64,000 nucleotides of DNA. It comes from Streptomyces sp. DH5 (lineage in GTDB: Bacteria > Actinomycetota > Actinomycetes > Streptomycetales > Streptomycetaceae). The notes under the pieces were generated by a model that saw nothing but the letters and a program-made list of their open reading frames with translations, was not told the DNA's origin and ran no database searches. Below, one piece after another: positions 1-9,173 of this stretch. Within the stretch, counting starts at the first letter, position 1, and each line of letters starts with the position of its first letter. The stretch lies in contig NZ_JAHWGP010000020.1 of NCBI RefSeq assembly GCF_020873915.1, forward strand, positions 87,187-151,186. Direction: 5' to 3'. The translations under genes and the position numbers were made by a program.

Positions 1-2
1 TC

Positions 3-260
3 GTGGTCCCGGCGGTCGCGGTCTTCTTCGCCTGGTACGTGGCGTACGTCGTGACTGCCACGACCTCGCCGGGCCTGCTGGCCCGGCCCGTCGCGGGTGC
101 GGTGAACCTCGGGATGCTGGTGGGACTCGGCCAGTTCCTCACCACGTTCCTGCTCACCTGGGCCTACGTGCGGCACGCGCGGCTGCGCAGGGACCGCGCG
201 GCGCTCGAACTGCGCTGGGACACCCAGGAGCTGGCGCGGGGCCGGGGCGGCCGGTCATGA
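3..260 (+). CDS. DUF485 family membrane protein, 3' part
   Basis: The frame is open at the left window edge, so only the C-terminal part (about 85 residues) is visible. Two hydrophobic segments can be seen, around residues 1-18 and 32-55, followed by a basic Arg-rich cytoplasmic tail. This is the usual form of DUF485 proteins, small two-helix membrane proteins encoded directly before acetate or monocarboxylate symporters. The stop overlaps the next start (ATGA at 257-260), so the pair is translationally coupled. DUF485 partners are thought to assist the symporter, but their biochemical role is not established. The assignment rests on context and topology. Confidence 0.75.
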   Translation: MVPAVAVFFAWYVAYVVTATTSPGLLARPVAGAVNLGMLVGLGQFLTTFLLTWAYVRHARLRRDRAALELRWDTQELARGRGGRS

Positions 261-1849
261 CGGGTGATCACCGGACCACGGCGCTGCTGCTGTTCGGCCT
301 GTTCGTCGCGGTCACCCTGGGCATCACCACCTGGGTGAGCCGCCACCGGCAGGGCTCGCCCGAGGAGTTCTACGCGGGCGGCCGGCTCTTCTCCCCCATG
401 GAGAACGGTTTCGCCCTCGCGGGCGACTACATGTCGGCCGCCTCCTTCCTCGGCATCTCCGGACTCATCTGCCTCGTCGGCTACGACGGGATGCTCTACT
501 CGGTGGGCTTCCTCGTGGCCTGGCTGGTGGTTCTTTTCCTGGTCGCCGAACTCGTGCGCAACTGCGGCCGGTTCACCCTCGCCGACGTGGTCGCGGCCCG
601 CATGCGCGAGCGGCCGGTGCGCATCGCGGCGGGAACCTCCTCGGTCACCGTGTCCGTGCTCTACCTGGTGGCGCAGATGGTCGGCGCGGGCAGCCTGGTC
701 GCGCTGCTGCTCGGCGGCACCGGCGAGGCCGCTCAGGCGTGGACGGTCGTCGGCGTCGGCGTCCTCATGGTGATCTACGTGTCGCTGGGCGGCATGCGGG
801 CCACCACCTGGATCCAGATCGTCAAGGCGGTCCTGCTGCTCGGCGGGACCGTGATGCTGACCGTCCTGGTCCTGCTGCGGTTCCACGGCGACCTCAACCA
901 CCTGCTGCACACGGCGGCCGGACGCAGCGGTCACGGGGACGCGTTCCTGGCGCCCGGGCTCGCCTACGGCGCCGACTGGACGGCGCGGTTCGACTTCATC
1001 AGCCTGGGCCTCGCCCTGGTGCTCGGCACGGCCGGGCTGCCGCACATCCTGTCCCGCTTCTACACGGTGCCCACCGCGCGGGCGGCACGGCGTTCGGTGG
1101 TCTGGTCGATCGGACTCATCGGCGGCTTCTACCTGATGACGATCGTCCTCGGCTTCGGCGCCGCCGCCCTCATCGGACCGGACGCCGTCCGCGCCTCCCA
1201 CGCCTCCGGGAACACGGCGGTGCCCCTGCTCGCGCTCCACCTGGGCGGCGGCGCCGGCACCACGGGCGGCACGGTCCTGTTCGCGGTCGTCGCCGCGATC
1301 GCCTTCGCCACGATCCTCGCGGTGGTCGCCGGCATCACCCTCGCCTCGTCGGCCTCCGTCGCGCACGACCTGTACGCCTCCTTGCGGCGCCGGGGCGGGA
1401 AGCCGCGCGGCGAGGTGGCCGTGGCCCGCATCGCCGCGGTCGGCATCGGTCTGCTCGCGATCGCCCTCGGGCTCCTGGCCCGCGACCTCAACGTGGCGTT
1501 CCTCGTGGGCCTCGCCTTCGCCGTGGCCGCCTCGGCCAACCTGCCGGTGCTGCTGTACTCGCTGTTCTGGCGCGGCTTCACCACACGCGGTGCCGTGTGG
1601 TCCGTCTACGGAGGTCTGGTCCCGGCCGTGGTGCTGGTACTGCTGTCACCCGTGGTGTCCGGCGGCCCCGCATCCCTGTTCCCCGGCGTCGACTTCCAGC
1701 TCTTCCCGCTGCAGAACCCGGGGCTGGTCTCCATCCCGCTGGGTTTCCTCGCGGGCTGGCTCGGCACGGTCACCTCGGCCGAGGTTCCCGACGAGGCCCG
1801 GCACGCCGAGACCGAGGTGCGTTCACTCACCGGTGCGGGGGCGGTGTAG
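257..1849 (+). CDS. Sodium/solute symporter (SSS family, ActP/MctC-like)
   Basis: A 530-residue integral membrane protein with about 13 hydrophobic helices and the Gly-rich pattern of sodium:solute symporters. An early segment reads EEFYAGGRLFSP, then GDYMSAASFLGISG, and later GLPHILSRFYTVP near residue 260, all features of the ActP/MctC branch that imports acetate, pyruvate or related monocarboxylates with a cation. The upstream DUF485 partner supports this branch. The exact substrate cannot be read from the sequence. The ATG overlaps the preceding stop. The protein has the normal family length and shows no disruption. Confidence 0.9.
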   Translation: MTGDHRTTALLLFGLFVAVTLGITTWVSRHRQGSPEEFYAGGRLFSPMENGFALAGDYMSAASFLGISGLICLVGYDGMLYSVGFLVAWLVVLFLVAELVRNCGRFTLADVVAARMRERPVRIAAGTSSVTVSVLYLVAQMVGAGSLVALLLGGTGEAAQAWTVVGVGVLMVIYVSLGGMRATTWIQIVKAVLLLGGTVMLTVLVLLRFHGDLNHLLHTAAGRSGHGDAFLAPGLAYGADWTARFDFISLGLALVLGTAGLPHILSRFYTVPTARAARRSVVWSIGLIGGFYLMTIVLGFGAAALIGPDAVRASHASGNTAVPLLALHLGGGAGTTGGTVLFAVVAAIAFATILAVVAGITLASSASVAHDLYASLRRRGGKPRGEVAVARIAAVGIGLLAIALGLLARDLNVAFLVGLAFAVAASANLPVLLYSLFWRGFTTRGAVWSVYGGLVPAVVLVLLSPVVSGGPASLFPGVDFQLFPLQNPGLVSIPLGFLAGWLGTVTSAEVPDEARHAETEVRSLTGAGAV

Positions 1850-2555
1850 GCGGCGGATGCGGGGGCGGCGGAGACGAAAGGGGCCGGCATCCGTACGGAA
1901 GGAGGGCACGGTTCCTTCCCCCGCCCCCACGGGCCGTGTCCTCGGGCGCGGGCCGCCCGCACGTATCGGTGCTCCGGACGGCCCGCGTCCCCGTACTCCA
2001 GGGGCAGCGTGGCCCGTCCCGTGTACTCCAGGAGCTTCGGACGGCGCTGTGCGGTCCGCCTCCCCCATTGGCTTCGCGTCCGGCCGACGCCGCACCGGGG
2101 TCGGCCGACACCGGGCCGCCGATCCGCTCCGGGTCGGTGTGCGACCAGCGGCGCACACCCTGCGTGTCCGGCACGCGACGTACTCGGCGCCGGTCGCCCT
2201 CCGGGTCCGTTCGGCATCCCGCCGCACCGGCCCGTCCGGCGACGGCTCAATGTGCCGCACGCCGTCCGCGACCGGCGGCTGCTGGGCGGTGGTCTGCGCG
2301 ATGGTGAGGGGGCGGCGCATCGCCTGGTCGTCCGGCCGGTCGCCGAGCGGTGCCGGGAACACCTCCGGTGGCGAGCACCGCGACGCCCGCGGCGACCGCC
2401 GGCCGCATCAGCAGGACCTGCGCGAACACCCGCCGCGGCGGACCGAGGCGCAGACGGCGTGCGGGGGAGCGGAAGGCGCGCCCCCGATGCTACGTGGAGG
2501 GCCGCGGAGCGCCGCCGGAGGTTCCGGCGGGGAGCTCCCGGACCTTCCGGGGCCG
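1850..2555. other. Gene-poor 706-bp interval between convergent genes
   Basis: No convincing gene is seen. All open frames here are Arg/Pro/Gly-rich and look like non-coding high-GC frames. There is a perfect 8-bp inverted repeat, GGTGTGCG at 2136-2143 and CGCACACC at 2152-2159, and a short imperfect direct repeat around GTACTCCAGG near 1996-2032. The interval separates the symporter from the convergent sucrase/ferredoxin-like gene and may hold degraded sequence or terminators. Confidence 0.4.
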
Positions 2556-3497
2556 TCAGCTCGCCGGCGCGGCCACGGTCACCTCGCGGACGTCCACGAC
2601 GTCCATCCGCGCGGGTGAGCCGAGCGCGGACCCGCAGCTCTCCGGTCGCGGCGGCAGGGACGCGCCCTGGGCGACCTCCACCCGCCAGCGGCGTCCGTCC
2701 GTGTGGGTGACGGTCACCGCCCAGCGGGGCGCGGCGCCCTCCGTCGTCGCGACGCTCAGGGCACCGGCGGCGTACTCGCCCACCGCGCGCCGGACGGCGA
2801 GCTCGGCCGCCTGACCGGGCCGCTCCCACGCGGAACGGCCCCGGCACCCGTCCACGACGATCCGGCCCTCGTGGGCGCCGTGCAGCACCTCCTTGACGGC
2901 GTGTGCCTCGGCCCGGCCGTACGCGTAGCCGTACGGCAGCACGAGCACCGTGGGGGAGAAGCGGTGACCTCCCAGGTGGGTGACCTCCCAGACACCCTCG
3001 ACCCCGGAGGCGGCGAGCTCGGCCGCGAGCGGCCGTCCGAGCAGGGCGCAGCAGCGGTCGCGTTTGCCGTTGGTGCACACCAGGGCGAGCGGGTCGCCGT
3101 CGTGAGCCGCCCCGCCCAGCACCGCGTCGAAGGTCTCCGGCTCGCCCCGGCCCAGCGCGGCGAAGTCGAGGCCGAGCAGCCGGCCGGGGTCGGTGACCGA
3201 GGCGGTGTGCAGCCACACGTTTCCGGGCACGGTGTGGGCGACGTACACCCGGCGCAGGGCGGGAACTCCGCTGTCCGCGTGCCGCCCGGGCCTGCGTACG
3301 AGCGCGATCCGCACCCCGGTGCCGTTCGCGGCGTCCTCCAGGGCCCCGCCCAGCGCGGGATCGAGATGGCTCGACGTGAGCGCCTTGGCACCCCAGGGAC
3401 CGGGCTGCTCCAGCAGCAGCCAGGTCCTCGCGGTCGCCGCGGTTCCCGCGACCGGCTCGTCGAGCTCGCGGGCGACGGTTGAGCACGTGCTACTCAC
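2556..3497 (-). CDS. Sucrase/ferredoxin-like protein (thioredoxin-fold 2Fe-2S family)
   Basis: A 313-residue protein of the sucrase/ferredoxin-like family. The central motif CTNGKRDRCCALLGRPLA followed about 20 residues later by THLGGHRFSPT matches the family's cysteine and histidine cluster site in a thioredoxin-like ferredoxin fold. The N-terminal half (LLLEQPGPWG) is also characteristic. The start is GTG at 3497, lying directly beside a DmdR-type iron box (3498-3516), so expression is probably repressed by iron and the mRNA may be leaderless. Known relatives are poorly characterised; electron transfer, for example to a ferric siderophore, is an inference from the iron box. Confidence 0.85.
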   Translation of the reverse strand: MSSTCSTVARELDEPVAGTAATARTWLLLEQPGPWGAKALTSSHLDPALGGALEDAANGTGVRIALVRRPGRHADSGVPALRRVYVAHTVPGNVWLHTASVTDPGRLLGLDFAALGRGEPETFDAVLGGAAHDGDPLALVCTNGKRDRCCALLGRPLAAELAASGVEGVWEVTHLGGHRFSPTVLVLPYGYAYGRAEAHAVKEVLHGAHEGRIVVDGCRGRSAWERPGQAAELAVRRAVGEYAAGALSVATTEGAAPRWAVTVTHTDGRRWRVEVAQGASLPPRPESCGSALGSPARMDVVDVREVTVAAPAS

Positions 3498-3516
3498 AGA
3501 GGTGAGCCTAACCTGA
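3498..3516 (-). promoter_or_regulatory. Candidate DmdR1/IdeR iron box
   Basis: On the + strand AGAGGTGAGCCTAACCTGA matches 15 of 19 positions of the actinobacterial iron-box palindrome TTAGGTTAGSCTAACCTAA. It abuts the GTG start of the sucrase/ferredoxin-like gene, and the minus-strand TAGGCT within it could serve as a -10 element for a leaderless transcript. Binding by DmdR1 when iron is plentiful would shut the gene off. The match was made by eye. Confidence 0.6.
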
Positions 3517-3662
3517 CTTGCCCGTCGGTGCCTGGTCGTCCCGTCCGTGTCCGGTGATGCGGGTCGGTGTCGCCGGAGGGGGACCGGGCGGGACGACCTC
3601 CCGCGTCCACCGGGCCCCGTGCGCGGTGCCGCCGCCGCGCCGGGCCCTGGGTGGAGCGGGCT

Positions 3663-3911
3663 TCACGCTTCGGGGATGTCCGCTCTCGCGCGCAGGAGAG
3701 TCTCCCGGCTGATGATGACGATCCGCTCGTCATCGGCGCGGGCCGCGTCCGCAGGGAGCTCGCTGTCAAGGACGGCGGTGGCCTCGGTGCCGATGACCGC
3801 GAAGTCTCCGTTGCTCAGCTCGAAGATGTCGGGGCATGTCTGACCGCTGGCACTGCCGCGCTCCCGGGGGGAGGCCCCGATTCGACGCACGATCTTCAAG
3901 TCCGTTCCCAT
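3663..3911 (-). CDS. Small conserved Streptomyces protein of unknown function
   Basis: An 82-residue protein starting with ATG (MGTDLKIVRRIGASP) and ending in a charged tail. The pattern CPDIFELSNGDFAVIGTEAT near residues 26-46 and the closing IVIISRETLLRARADIP recur in many Streptomyces, often beside small helix-turn-helix and DUF6879 genes. No catalytic motif is visible. One cysteine sits in a predicted beta-rich N-terminal half. It looks like a real gene because hydrophobic residues follow a folded-protein pattern, in contrast with the overlapping frames. Function unknown. Confidence 0.7.
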   Translation of the reverse strand: MGTDLKIVRRIGASPRERGSASGQTCPDIFELSNGDFAVIGTEATAVLDSELPADAARADDERIVIISRETLLRARADIPEA

Positions 3912-3946
3912 CCGTTCCTAGGTGGATCCAGGGACGGGCCGACGCG

Positions 3947-4480
3947 TGCGTCTGACGCCGTGTCGGCTGGTGGCCCGAACTTGCGTCCAGCGAAGCTCAT
4001 GAGCGGGCCCACTGGCACTCATGAAAGGCCGCTGACCGCTGGTCGAGCAGGCAGCCCCACGCGATGAAGTCACTGCACGCGTGGAGGTGTTTCTCCCGCG
4101 GGCGCACGGGGAAGGCTATCGGTTTGTGCCGCTCCACGTCGCCTGCCGCGTCACAGTCGGGACTCGCGGTCACTCGTCCGGCGTCTTCCCGACACCACCC
4201 AGGGCTGCATCCTCGGCACCACCCAGGGCTGCCTCCTCGGCACCTCCGGGCCTCCTCGAAGACCGACGCCTGCGTCCGACGCCGTGTCGGCCGACGCGCG
4301 GAACGCACGTCCGGCGAAGCGCGTGAGCGGGCCCGCAGACGCTCATGGGACGCCGCCGCTGTTCCTCCTGCGGACAAGCGGGAGCGGCTACCGGTTCGTG
4401 CCGCTCCACGTCCGCCGACGCGTTCGTCGCGGCGAAGGCGCGCGATCACTCCTCAGGCGTCTCGCCGACGACCCACCACT
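3947..4480. repeat. Degenerate tandem duplication covering the 3' end of the DUF6082 gene
   Basis: Two diverged copies lie head to tail. Anchors are TGCGTCTGACGCCGTGTCGG at 3947-3966 versus 4271-4290, GAGCGGGCCC at 4001 versus 4325, a 26-bp block at 4115-4140 versus 4387-4412, and TCACTC at 4170 versus 4446. The last pair is the stop codon of the DUF6082 gene and of its relic: the minus strand at 4170 ends in GVGKTPDE, matching VVGETPEE of the intact gene. The left copy is therefore a decayed duplicate of the gene's 3' end plus its downstream flank. Confidence 0.7.
4193..4240. repeat. 24-bp tandem repeat, two copies
   Basis: Units at 4193-4216 and 4217-4240 differ at one base and a third partial unit follows. 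Each begins CACCACCCAGGGCTGC. The array lies inside the relic left copy of the DUF6082 duplication and has no counterpart in the intact copy, so it arose after the duplication. Confidence 0.75.
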
Positions 4481-4952
4481 CCTCCAGATCGTCCGACTCC
4501 GCGAGGAGCGTGCTCATCTCCTCGATCAGGGTGTTCATCATCGCGCCCAGCGCGGCTTCCTCGGACGAGGCGGGCAGGCTGTCCCGGTGGTGCCGCGTAG
4601 CGGCCCAGTACTCACGGAAGATCGCGTTGCGGGACATCACCCGCACGTGACCGTAGAGCTCGGCGAGCGACATCGCTCCGATCCGGTGGAAGTACATCGC
4701 GTTGACGTACAGGGCGTTGGCGAAGAGGTACTGGCGCTGCTTCTCCGGGGGCACATCCGTCTCGTAGGTGTCGAGTACGGCGGCCAGTGCCGGGTCGACC
4801 ATGGCCCTGCACAGCAGGTCGAAGTGGAGCCGGTGCTGTTCGGCGAGCGCCGCTCGCCTGCGCTGCCCCGGACTCCGCTTCGTCATGGTGCTCGCAAGGT
4901 GTGACCATACGGCGGAGCCGCGCTGCCGGAAGCCGAAGTTCCGTGTGGCCAT
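4446..4952 (-). CDS. DUF6082 family protein
   Basis: A 168-residue protein. The core, AALAEQHRLHFDLLCRAMVD followed by YLFANALYVNAMYFHRIG and FREYWAATRHHRDSL, is the pattern I know from Streptomyces DUF6082 proteins, small helical proteins of unknown function. The start at 4952 (MATRNFGFRQ) was chosen because a GGGGG ribosome-site-like run lies about 9 bases upstream; the frame stays open further upstream but reads as non-coding sequence. The last codons (VVGETPEE) are duplicated downstream as a relic. No signal peptide or membrane segment is visible. Confidence 0.75.
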   Translation of the reverse strand: MATRNFGFRQRGSAVWSHLASTMTKRSPGQRRRAALAEQHRLHFDLLCRAMVDPALAAVLDTYETDVPPEKQRQYLFANALYVNAMYFHRIGAMSLAELYGHVRVMSRNAIFREYWAATRHHRDSLPASSEEAALGAMMNTLIEEMSTLLAESDDLEEWWVVGETPEE

Positions 4953-5271
4953 GTCACATACCCCCGATCGGGCCGCCGTCCGCCGGTCGTCGGGGTGCGG
5001 GTCGACTGGAGGGAACCGGCGAGCGGTGGGCGGCGCTTGCCGCCTTCCAGGGTGCCGAGCGGCTCTGATCGGCGGGAAGGCGGAGAAGAGGCGCACGGAG
5101 GGAAGCGAGGGTCGCACGAACCGGCGCCTTGCCCAACGTCTGCCCCGCGGGTGCTGCTAACAATCGTTCACTGCGACGCTGTTCGCACGGCTCGTATCCT
5201 GGTACGTCAGTCGGTTCCCGGGCGCGTGCGCGGACGCGGGCCGGGACACGCTCAGGGGCGAGAGGAGTCGC

Positions 5272-6324
5272 GTGGTGGTGCGGAGCGGTGGGCGGCAGAT
5301 TCCGGTCGTGGTGCTGGCCGGGTTCCTCGGCTCGGGGAAGACCACGCTGCTCAACCACCTCCTGCACCGCAGCGGGGGCAGCCGCATCGGCGCCGTCGTC
5401 AACGACTTCGGGGCCATCGAGATCGACGCCATGGCCGTGGCCGGTGCGCTCGGGGACTCGACGGTGTCGCTGGGCAACGGGTGCCTGTGCTGCGCGGTCG
5501 ACAGCAGTGAGCTGGACGTCTACCTCGAGCGGCTCGCCCGGCCCGAGGCCCGCATCGACGTCATCGTCATCGAGGCCAGCGGGCTCGCCGAACCGCAGGA
5601 GCTCGTGCGGATGGTGCTCGCCAGCGAGCATCCGGGCATCGTCTACGGCGGGCTCGTCGAGGTGGTGGACGCCGCCGAGTTCGATCGGACGCGGGCCCGG
5701 CATCCCGGGATCGACCGGCACCTGGCACTCGCCGATCTGGTGGTCGTCAACAAGGCCGACCGGGTCGCGGACGCCGGGAGGGTGCTGGGGCTCGTCCGGT
5801 CGCTGGTCGACCGTGCGGCCGTGGTGGCCGCCACGCACGGTCGCGTCGACCCCGAGTTCCTCTTCGACTGCCGGCCGAGCGAGGAGCGCGTCGGCCAACT
5901 GTCGTTCGACGACCTGCACCGCGACGGCCACGAGGAGCACGCCGGGCACCTGCACACCGGGTACGACAGCGTCTCCTTCGCGTCCGGGCGCCCGCTGGAC
6001 CCGCGGCGGCTGATCCGCTTCCTGGACAGCCGGCCCGAGGGGCTGTACCGGATCAAGGGGTACGTCGACTTCGGACCGTACGACGCCGGCAACCGGTACG
6101 CCGTGCACGCCGTGGGGCGGTTCCTGCGGTTCTACCCCGAGCCCTGGCCGGCGGGGGCGGAGCGGCTGACACAGCTCGTCCTCATCGGCACGGACCTCGA
6201 CACCGCCGCCCTCCGCGCGGAGCTGGAGGCGTGCGTGAGCGATGGCGCCCCACACGCCGACGAGGAGGGCATGTGGGGCGTCCTGCGTTACGTCCAGGGG
6301 GCCGCGGAGGACCCGGCCGCCTAG
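5272..6324 (+). CDS. CobW/COG0523 family GTPase (metallochaperone-type)
   Basis: A 350-residue G3E-family GTPase. GFLGSGKTT near residue 17 is the Walker A, GNGCLCC near residue 72 is the CxCC metal-binding motif, EASGLAEP follows, and NKAD is the base-recognition motif. A C-terminal CobW domain with a His-containing stretch (HEEHAGHLHTG) is present. Relatives deliver zinc or other metals to client enzymes using GTP hydrolysis. The GTG at 5272 is followed by another in-frame GTG, so the start may be one codon later. The stop shares a CTAG with the stop of the convergent parC gene. No clear Zur box was found upstream. Confidence 0.9.
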   Translation: MVVRSGGRQIPVVVLAGFLGSGKTTLLNHLLHRSGGSRIGAVVNDFGAIEIDAMAVAGALGDSTVSLGNGCLCCAVDSSELDVYLERLARPEARIDVIVIEASGLAEPQELVRMVLASEHPGIVYGGLVEVVDAAEFDRTRARHPGIDRHLALADLVVVNKADRVADAGRVLGLVRSLVDRAAVVAATHGRVDPEFLFDCRPSEERVGQLSFDDLHRDGHEEHAGHLHTGYDSVSFASGRPLDPRRLIRFLDSRPEGLYRIKGYVDFGPYDAGNRYAVHAVGRFLRFYPEPWPAGAERLTQLVLIGTDLDTAALRAELEACVSDGAPHADEEGMWGVLRYVQGAAEDPAA

Positions 6325-8771
6325 ACCGGGCCCGCCACCACCGACACCGTCTTCGCCAGGGACACACCCGAACCGTCACGGCGCGGGTCGGGCTCCGGGA
6401 GGTCCACCGCCGTGCCGTTCTTCTGCGCGGCACGGGCCGGTGCCCGACCCGCCCAGGCCAGGGACAGGCAGTCCTCGCCCTTCAGGAACCGCTGGCAGCG
6501 GACGCCGCCGGTGGCCCGACCCTTGCGCGGGTACTGGTCGAACGGGGTGAGCTTGGCCGTCGTCTGGACGGAGTCGTCCAGCGTGCCGCGCGAACCCGCG
6601 ACCGTGAACACCACCGCGTCCGCCGCCGGATCGACCGCCGTGAAGCAGATGACCTTCGCGCCCTCAGTGAGCTTGATGCCCGCCACACCGCCGGCCGGGC
6701 GGCCCTGCGGGCGGACCTGTGCCGCCTGGTAGCGCAGCAGTTGTGCGTCGTCGCTGATGAAGACCAGGTCCTCGTCGCCCGTGCGCAGCTCGACCGCCCC
6801 GACGATCCGGTCACCCTCCTTCAGCGTGATGACCTCCAGCTCCTCCTTGCTGGAGGGGTAGTCGGGCACCACGCGCTTGACGACACCCTGCTCGGTGCCG
6901 AGCGCCAGTCCCGGTGACGACTCGTCGAGCGTGGTCAGGCACACCACCTGCTCGTCGTCCTCCAGGGACACGAACTCGGCCAGCGGGGCCCCGCCCGAGA
7001 GGTTGGGTGTCGGCATCGTCTCCGGGAGCTGGGGCAGGTCCACGACGTTCAGCCGGAGCAGACGGCCGGAGGAGGTGACGACGCCGATCTCACCGCGGGC
7101 CGTCGCGGGCACCGCCGAGACGATCACGTCGTGCTTGACCCGCTTGGGGTTGTCGGCGAGCGGCTCGTTGTTCGCCGTACGGGCGAGCAGGCCCGTGGAG
7201 GACAGCAGGACGCGGCACGGGTCGTCCGCCACCTGGAGCGGCACGGCGGCGGCCGGGGCACCGGCCGACTCCAGCAGCAGCGTGCGCCGGTCGTTGCCGA
7301 ACTTCTTGGACACCGCCGCCAGTTCGGCGGAGACCAGCTTGCGCAGCTCCGCGTCCGAGTCCAGGATCCGGGTCAGTTCCTCGATCTCCGCGTTCAGCCG
7401 GTCCTTCTCGGCCTCCAGCTCGATCCGGTCGTACTTGGTGAGGCGGCGCAGCGGCGTGTCCAGGATGTACTGGGTCTGGATGTCGCTGAGGGAGAAGCGC
7501 CCGATCAGGCGCTGCTTGGCCTCCGCCGAGTTCTCACTGGACCGGATGAGGCGGATCACCTCGTCGATGTCCACCAGCGCAGTGAGCAGACCCTCGACCA
7601 GGTGGAGGCGGTCGCGCCGCTTGCCGCGGCGGAACTCCGAACGCCGGCGCACCACGTTGAACCGGTGGTCGAGGTAGACCTCGAGGAGCTCCTTGAGGCC
7701 CAGGGTGAGCGGCTGGCCGTCCACCAGGGCCACGTTGTTGATGCCGAAGGACTCCTCCATCGGCGTCAGCTTGTACAGCTGCTCCAGCACCGCCTCCGGC
7801 ACGAAGCCGTTCTTGATCTCGACGACCAGGCGCAGCCCGTGTTCGCGGTCGGTGAGGTCCTTGACGTCGGCGATGCCCTGGAGCTTCTTCGAGCCGACCA
7901 GGTCCTTGATCTTGGCGATCACCTTCTCGGGACCGACCGCGAACGGCAGCTCCGTGACGACCAGGCCCTTGCGGCGGGCCGTCACGTCCTCGACGGTGAC
8001 CGTCGCGCGGATCTTGAACGTGCCGCGGCCCGTCTCGTAGGCGTCGCGGATGCCGGAGAGGCCGACGATCCGGCCACCGGTGGGCAGGTCGGGGCCCGGG
8101 ACGTGCTTCATCAGCGCGTCGAGGTCGGCGCCCGGGTGCCTGATCAGGTGCCGCGCGGCCGCGACGACCTCACGCAGGTTGTGCGGCGGCATGTTGGTGG
8201 CCATACCGACCGCGATCCCCGACGCGCCGTTGACCAGCAGGTTCGGGAACGCGGCGGGCAGCGCCACCGGCTCCTGCTCCTGGCCGTCGTAGTTGGGCGC
8301 GAAGTCGACCGTGTCCTCGTCGATGGACTCGGTCATGAGGCTGGTGGCCTCGGCCATCCGGCACTCGGTGTACCGCATCGCCGCGGGCGGGTCGTCATTG
8401 CCCAGGGAGCCGAAGTTGCCGTGGCCGTCGACCAGCGGGACGCGCATCGAGAACGACTGCGCCATGCGCACCAGGGCGTCGTAGATCGACGCGTCGCCAT
8501 GGGGGTGCAGCTTGCCCATGACCTCGCCGACGACGCGGGCGCACTTCACGTAGCCGCGCTCGGGCCGCAGGCCCATCTCGTTCATCTGGTAGACGATGCG
8601 GCGGTGCACCGGTTTCAGACCGTCCCGCGCGTCCGGGAGGGCGCGCGAGTAGATGACCGAGTAGGCGTACTCGAGGAAGGAGCCCTGCATCTCGTCGACG
8701 ACGTCGATGTCGAGGATCTTCTCCTCGTACGAGTCGTCGGGCGGCGGGGTCTTCGTGCTGCGGCGGGCCAT
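6321..8771 (-). CDS. parC: DNA topoisomerase IV subunit A (ParC/GyrA-like)
   Basis: An 816-residue type IIA topoisomerase A subunit. The start at 8771 ([20 protein letters not shown]) leads directly into the family core [36 protein letters not shown] places the catalytic tyrosine at about residue 134; it attacks DNA to form the transient double-strand break. A coiled-coil region with the C-gate follows, then beta-pinwheel repeats. Together with ParE (not in the window) it decatenates chromosomes. Sequence upstream of 8771 in the same frame is Arg/Pro-rich and judged non-coding. Convergent with the CobW gene, the two stops overlapping by four bases. Confidence 0.95.
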   Translation of the reverse strand: MARRSTKTPPPDDSYEEKILDIDVVDEMQGSFLEYAYSVIYSRALPDARDGLKPVHRRIVYQMNEMGLRPERGYVKCARVVGEVMGKLHPHGDASIYDALVRMAQSFSMRVPLVDGHGNFGSLGNDDPPAAMRYTECRMAEATSLMTESIDEDTVDFAPNYDGQEQEPVALPAAFPNLLVNGASGIAVGMATNMPPHNLREVVAAARHLIRHPGADLDALMKHVPGPDLPTGGRIVGLSGIRDAYETGRGTFKIRATVTVEDVTARRKGLVVTELPFAVGPEKVIAKIKDLVGSKKLQGIADVKDLTDREHGLRLVVEIKNGFVPEAVLEQLYKLTPMEESFGINNVALVDGQPLTLGLKELLEVYLDHRFNVVRRRSEFRRGKRRDRLHLVEGLLTALVDIDEVIRLIRSSENSAEAKQRLIGRFSLSDIQTQYILDTPLRRLTKYDRIELEAEKDRLNAEIEELTRILDSDAELRKLVSAELAAVSKKFGNDRRTLLLESAGAPAAAVPLQVADDPCRVLLSSTGLLARTANNEPLADNPKRVKHDVIVSAVPATARGEIGVVTSSGRLLRLNVVDLPQLPETMPTPNLSGGAPLAEFVSLEDDEQVVCLTTLDESSPGLALGTEQGVVKRVVPDYPSSKEELEVITLKEGDRIVGAVELRTGDEDLVFISDDAQLLRYQAAQVRPQGRPAGGVAGIKLTEGAKVICFTAVDPAADAVVFTVAGSRGTLDDSVQTTAKLTPFDQYPRKGRATGGVRCQRFLKGEDCLSLAWAGRAPARAAQKNGTAVDLPEPDPRRDGSGVSLAKTVSVVAGPV

Positions 8772-9173
8772 CGCTGCCGGCTCCTTGCTGAGCGTGGGAC
8801 GGGATCTGACGCGGACCATTGTGGACCGTCGCACTGACAGGCGGGACCAGGACCCGGGTCCGGCCGGTCGGTTCGGCGGAGTGCGCCGGCGCCAGCAGGC
8901 TACGCGGCGCGGGCGGCAAGGCCGGTGCGGGGTTCCCGGCCGGCGGGGCGGAGGAGGCCGGGGGAGGCCCGCGCGGCCCGGCGTCCGCGGGCGCCTCCGG
9001 GCCCCGGGGCGTCGCGGGACGGACGAGCGCCCGCGGACCCCGCCCGCGTTCTCGCTCTCGGCGTAGCCGCCCCCTTCCGGGAACTTCCCGGTTCGTCCGC
9101 GCGCTTGCATACAGTGGCAGGACCGGCACGAACGGCGGTTTCGACGACCGCCTCCGCGATCGAAGGGACGTAC
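8772..9173. other. Divergent promoter region between parC and the M16 peptidase gene
   Basis: This 402-bp interval separates two divergent genes. Most of it is extremely GC-rich without a convincing coding frame. Near the peptidase gene a TTGCATACAGT stretch (around 9107) could contribute a -10 element, followed about 60 bp later by an AAGGGA ribosome site. No repeat or RNA gene was recognised. Confidence 0.4.

Noticed and set aside
164-1366. Long minus-strand open frame opposite the symporter
   Set aside because: Arg/Gly/Asp-rich low-complexity translation, a by-product of high GC; the symporter on the + strand is clearly coding.
1823-2362. Minus-strand frame of 179 codons in the gene-poor interval
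   Set aside because: Composition dominated by Arg, Pro, Gly and Ala with no fold-like pattern and no recognised family.
5150-5230. Possible Zur box upstream of the CobW gene (AACAATCGTT)
   Set aside because: Too few matches to the Streptomyces Zur consensus to claim zinc control.
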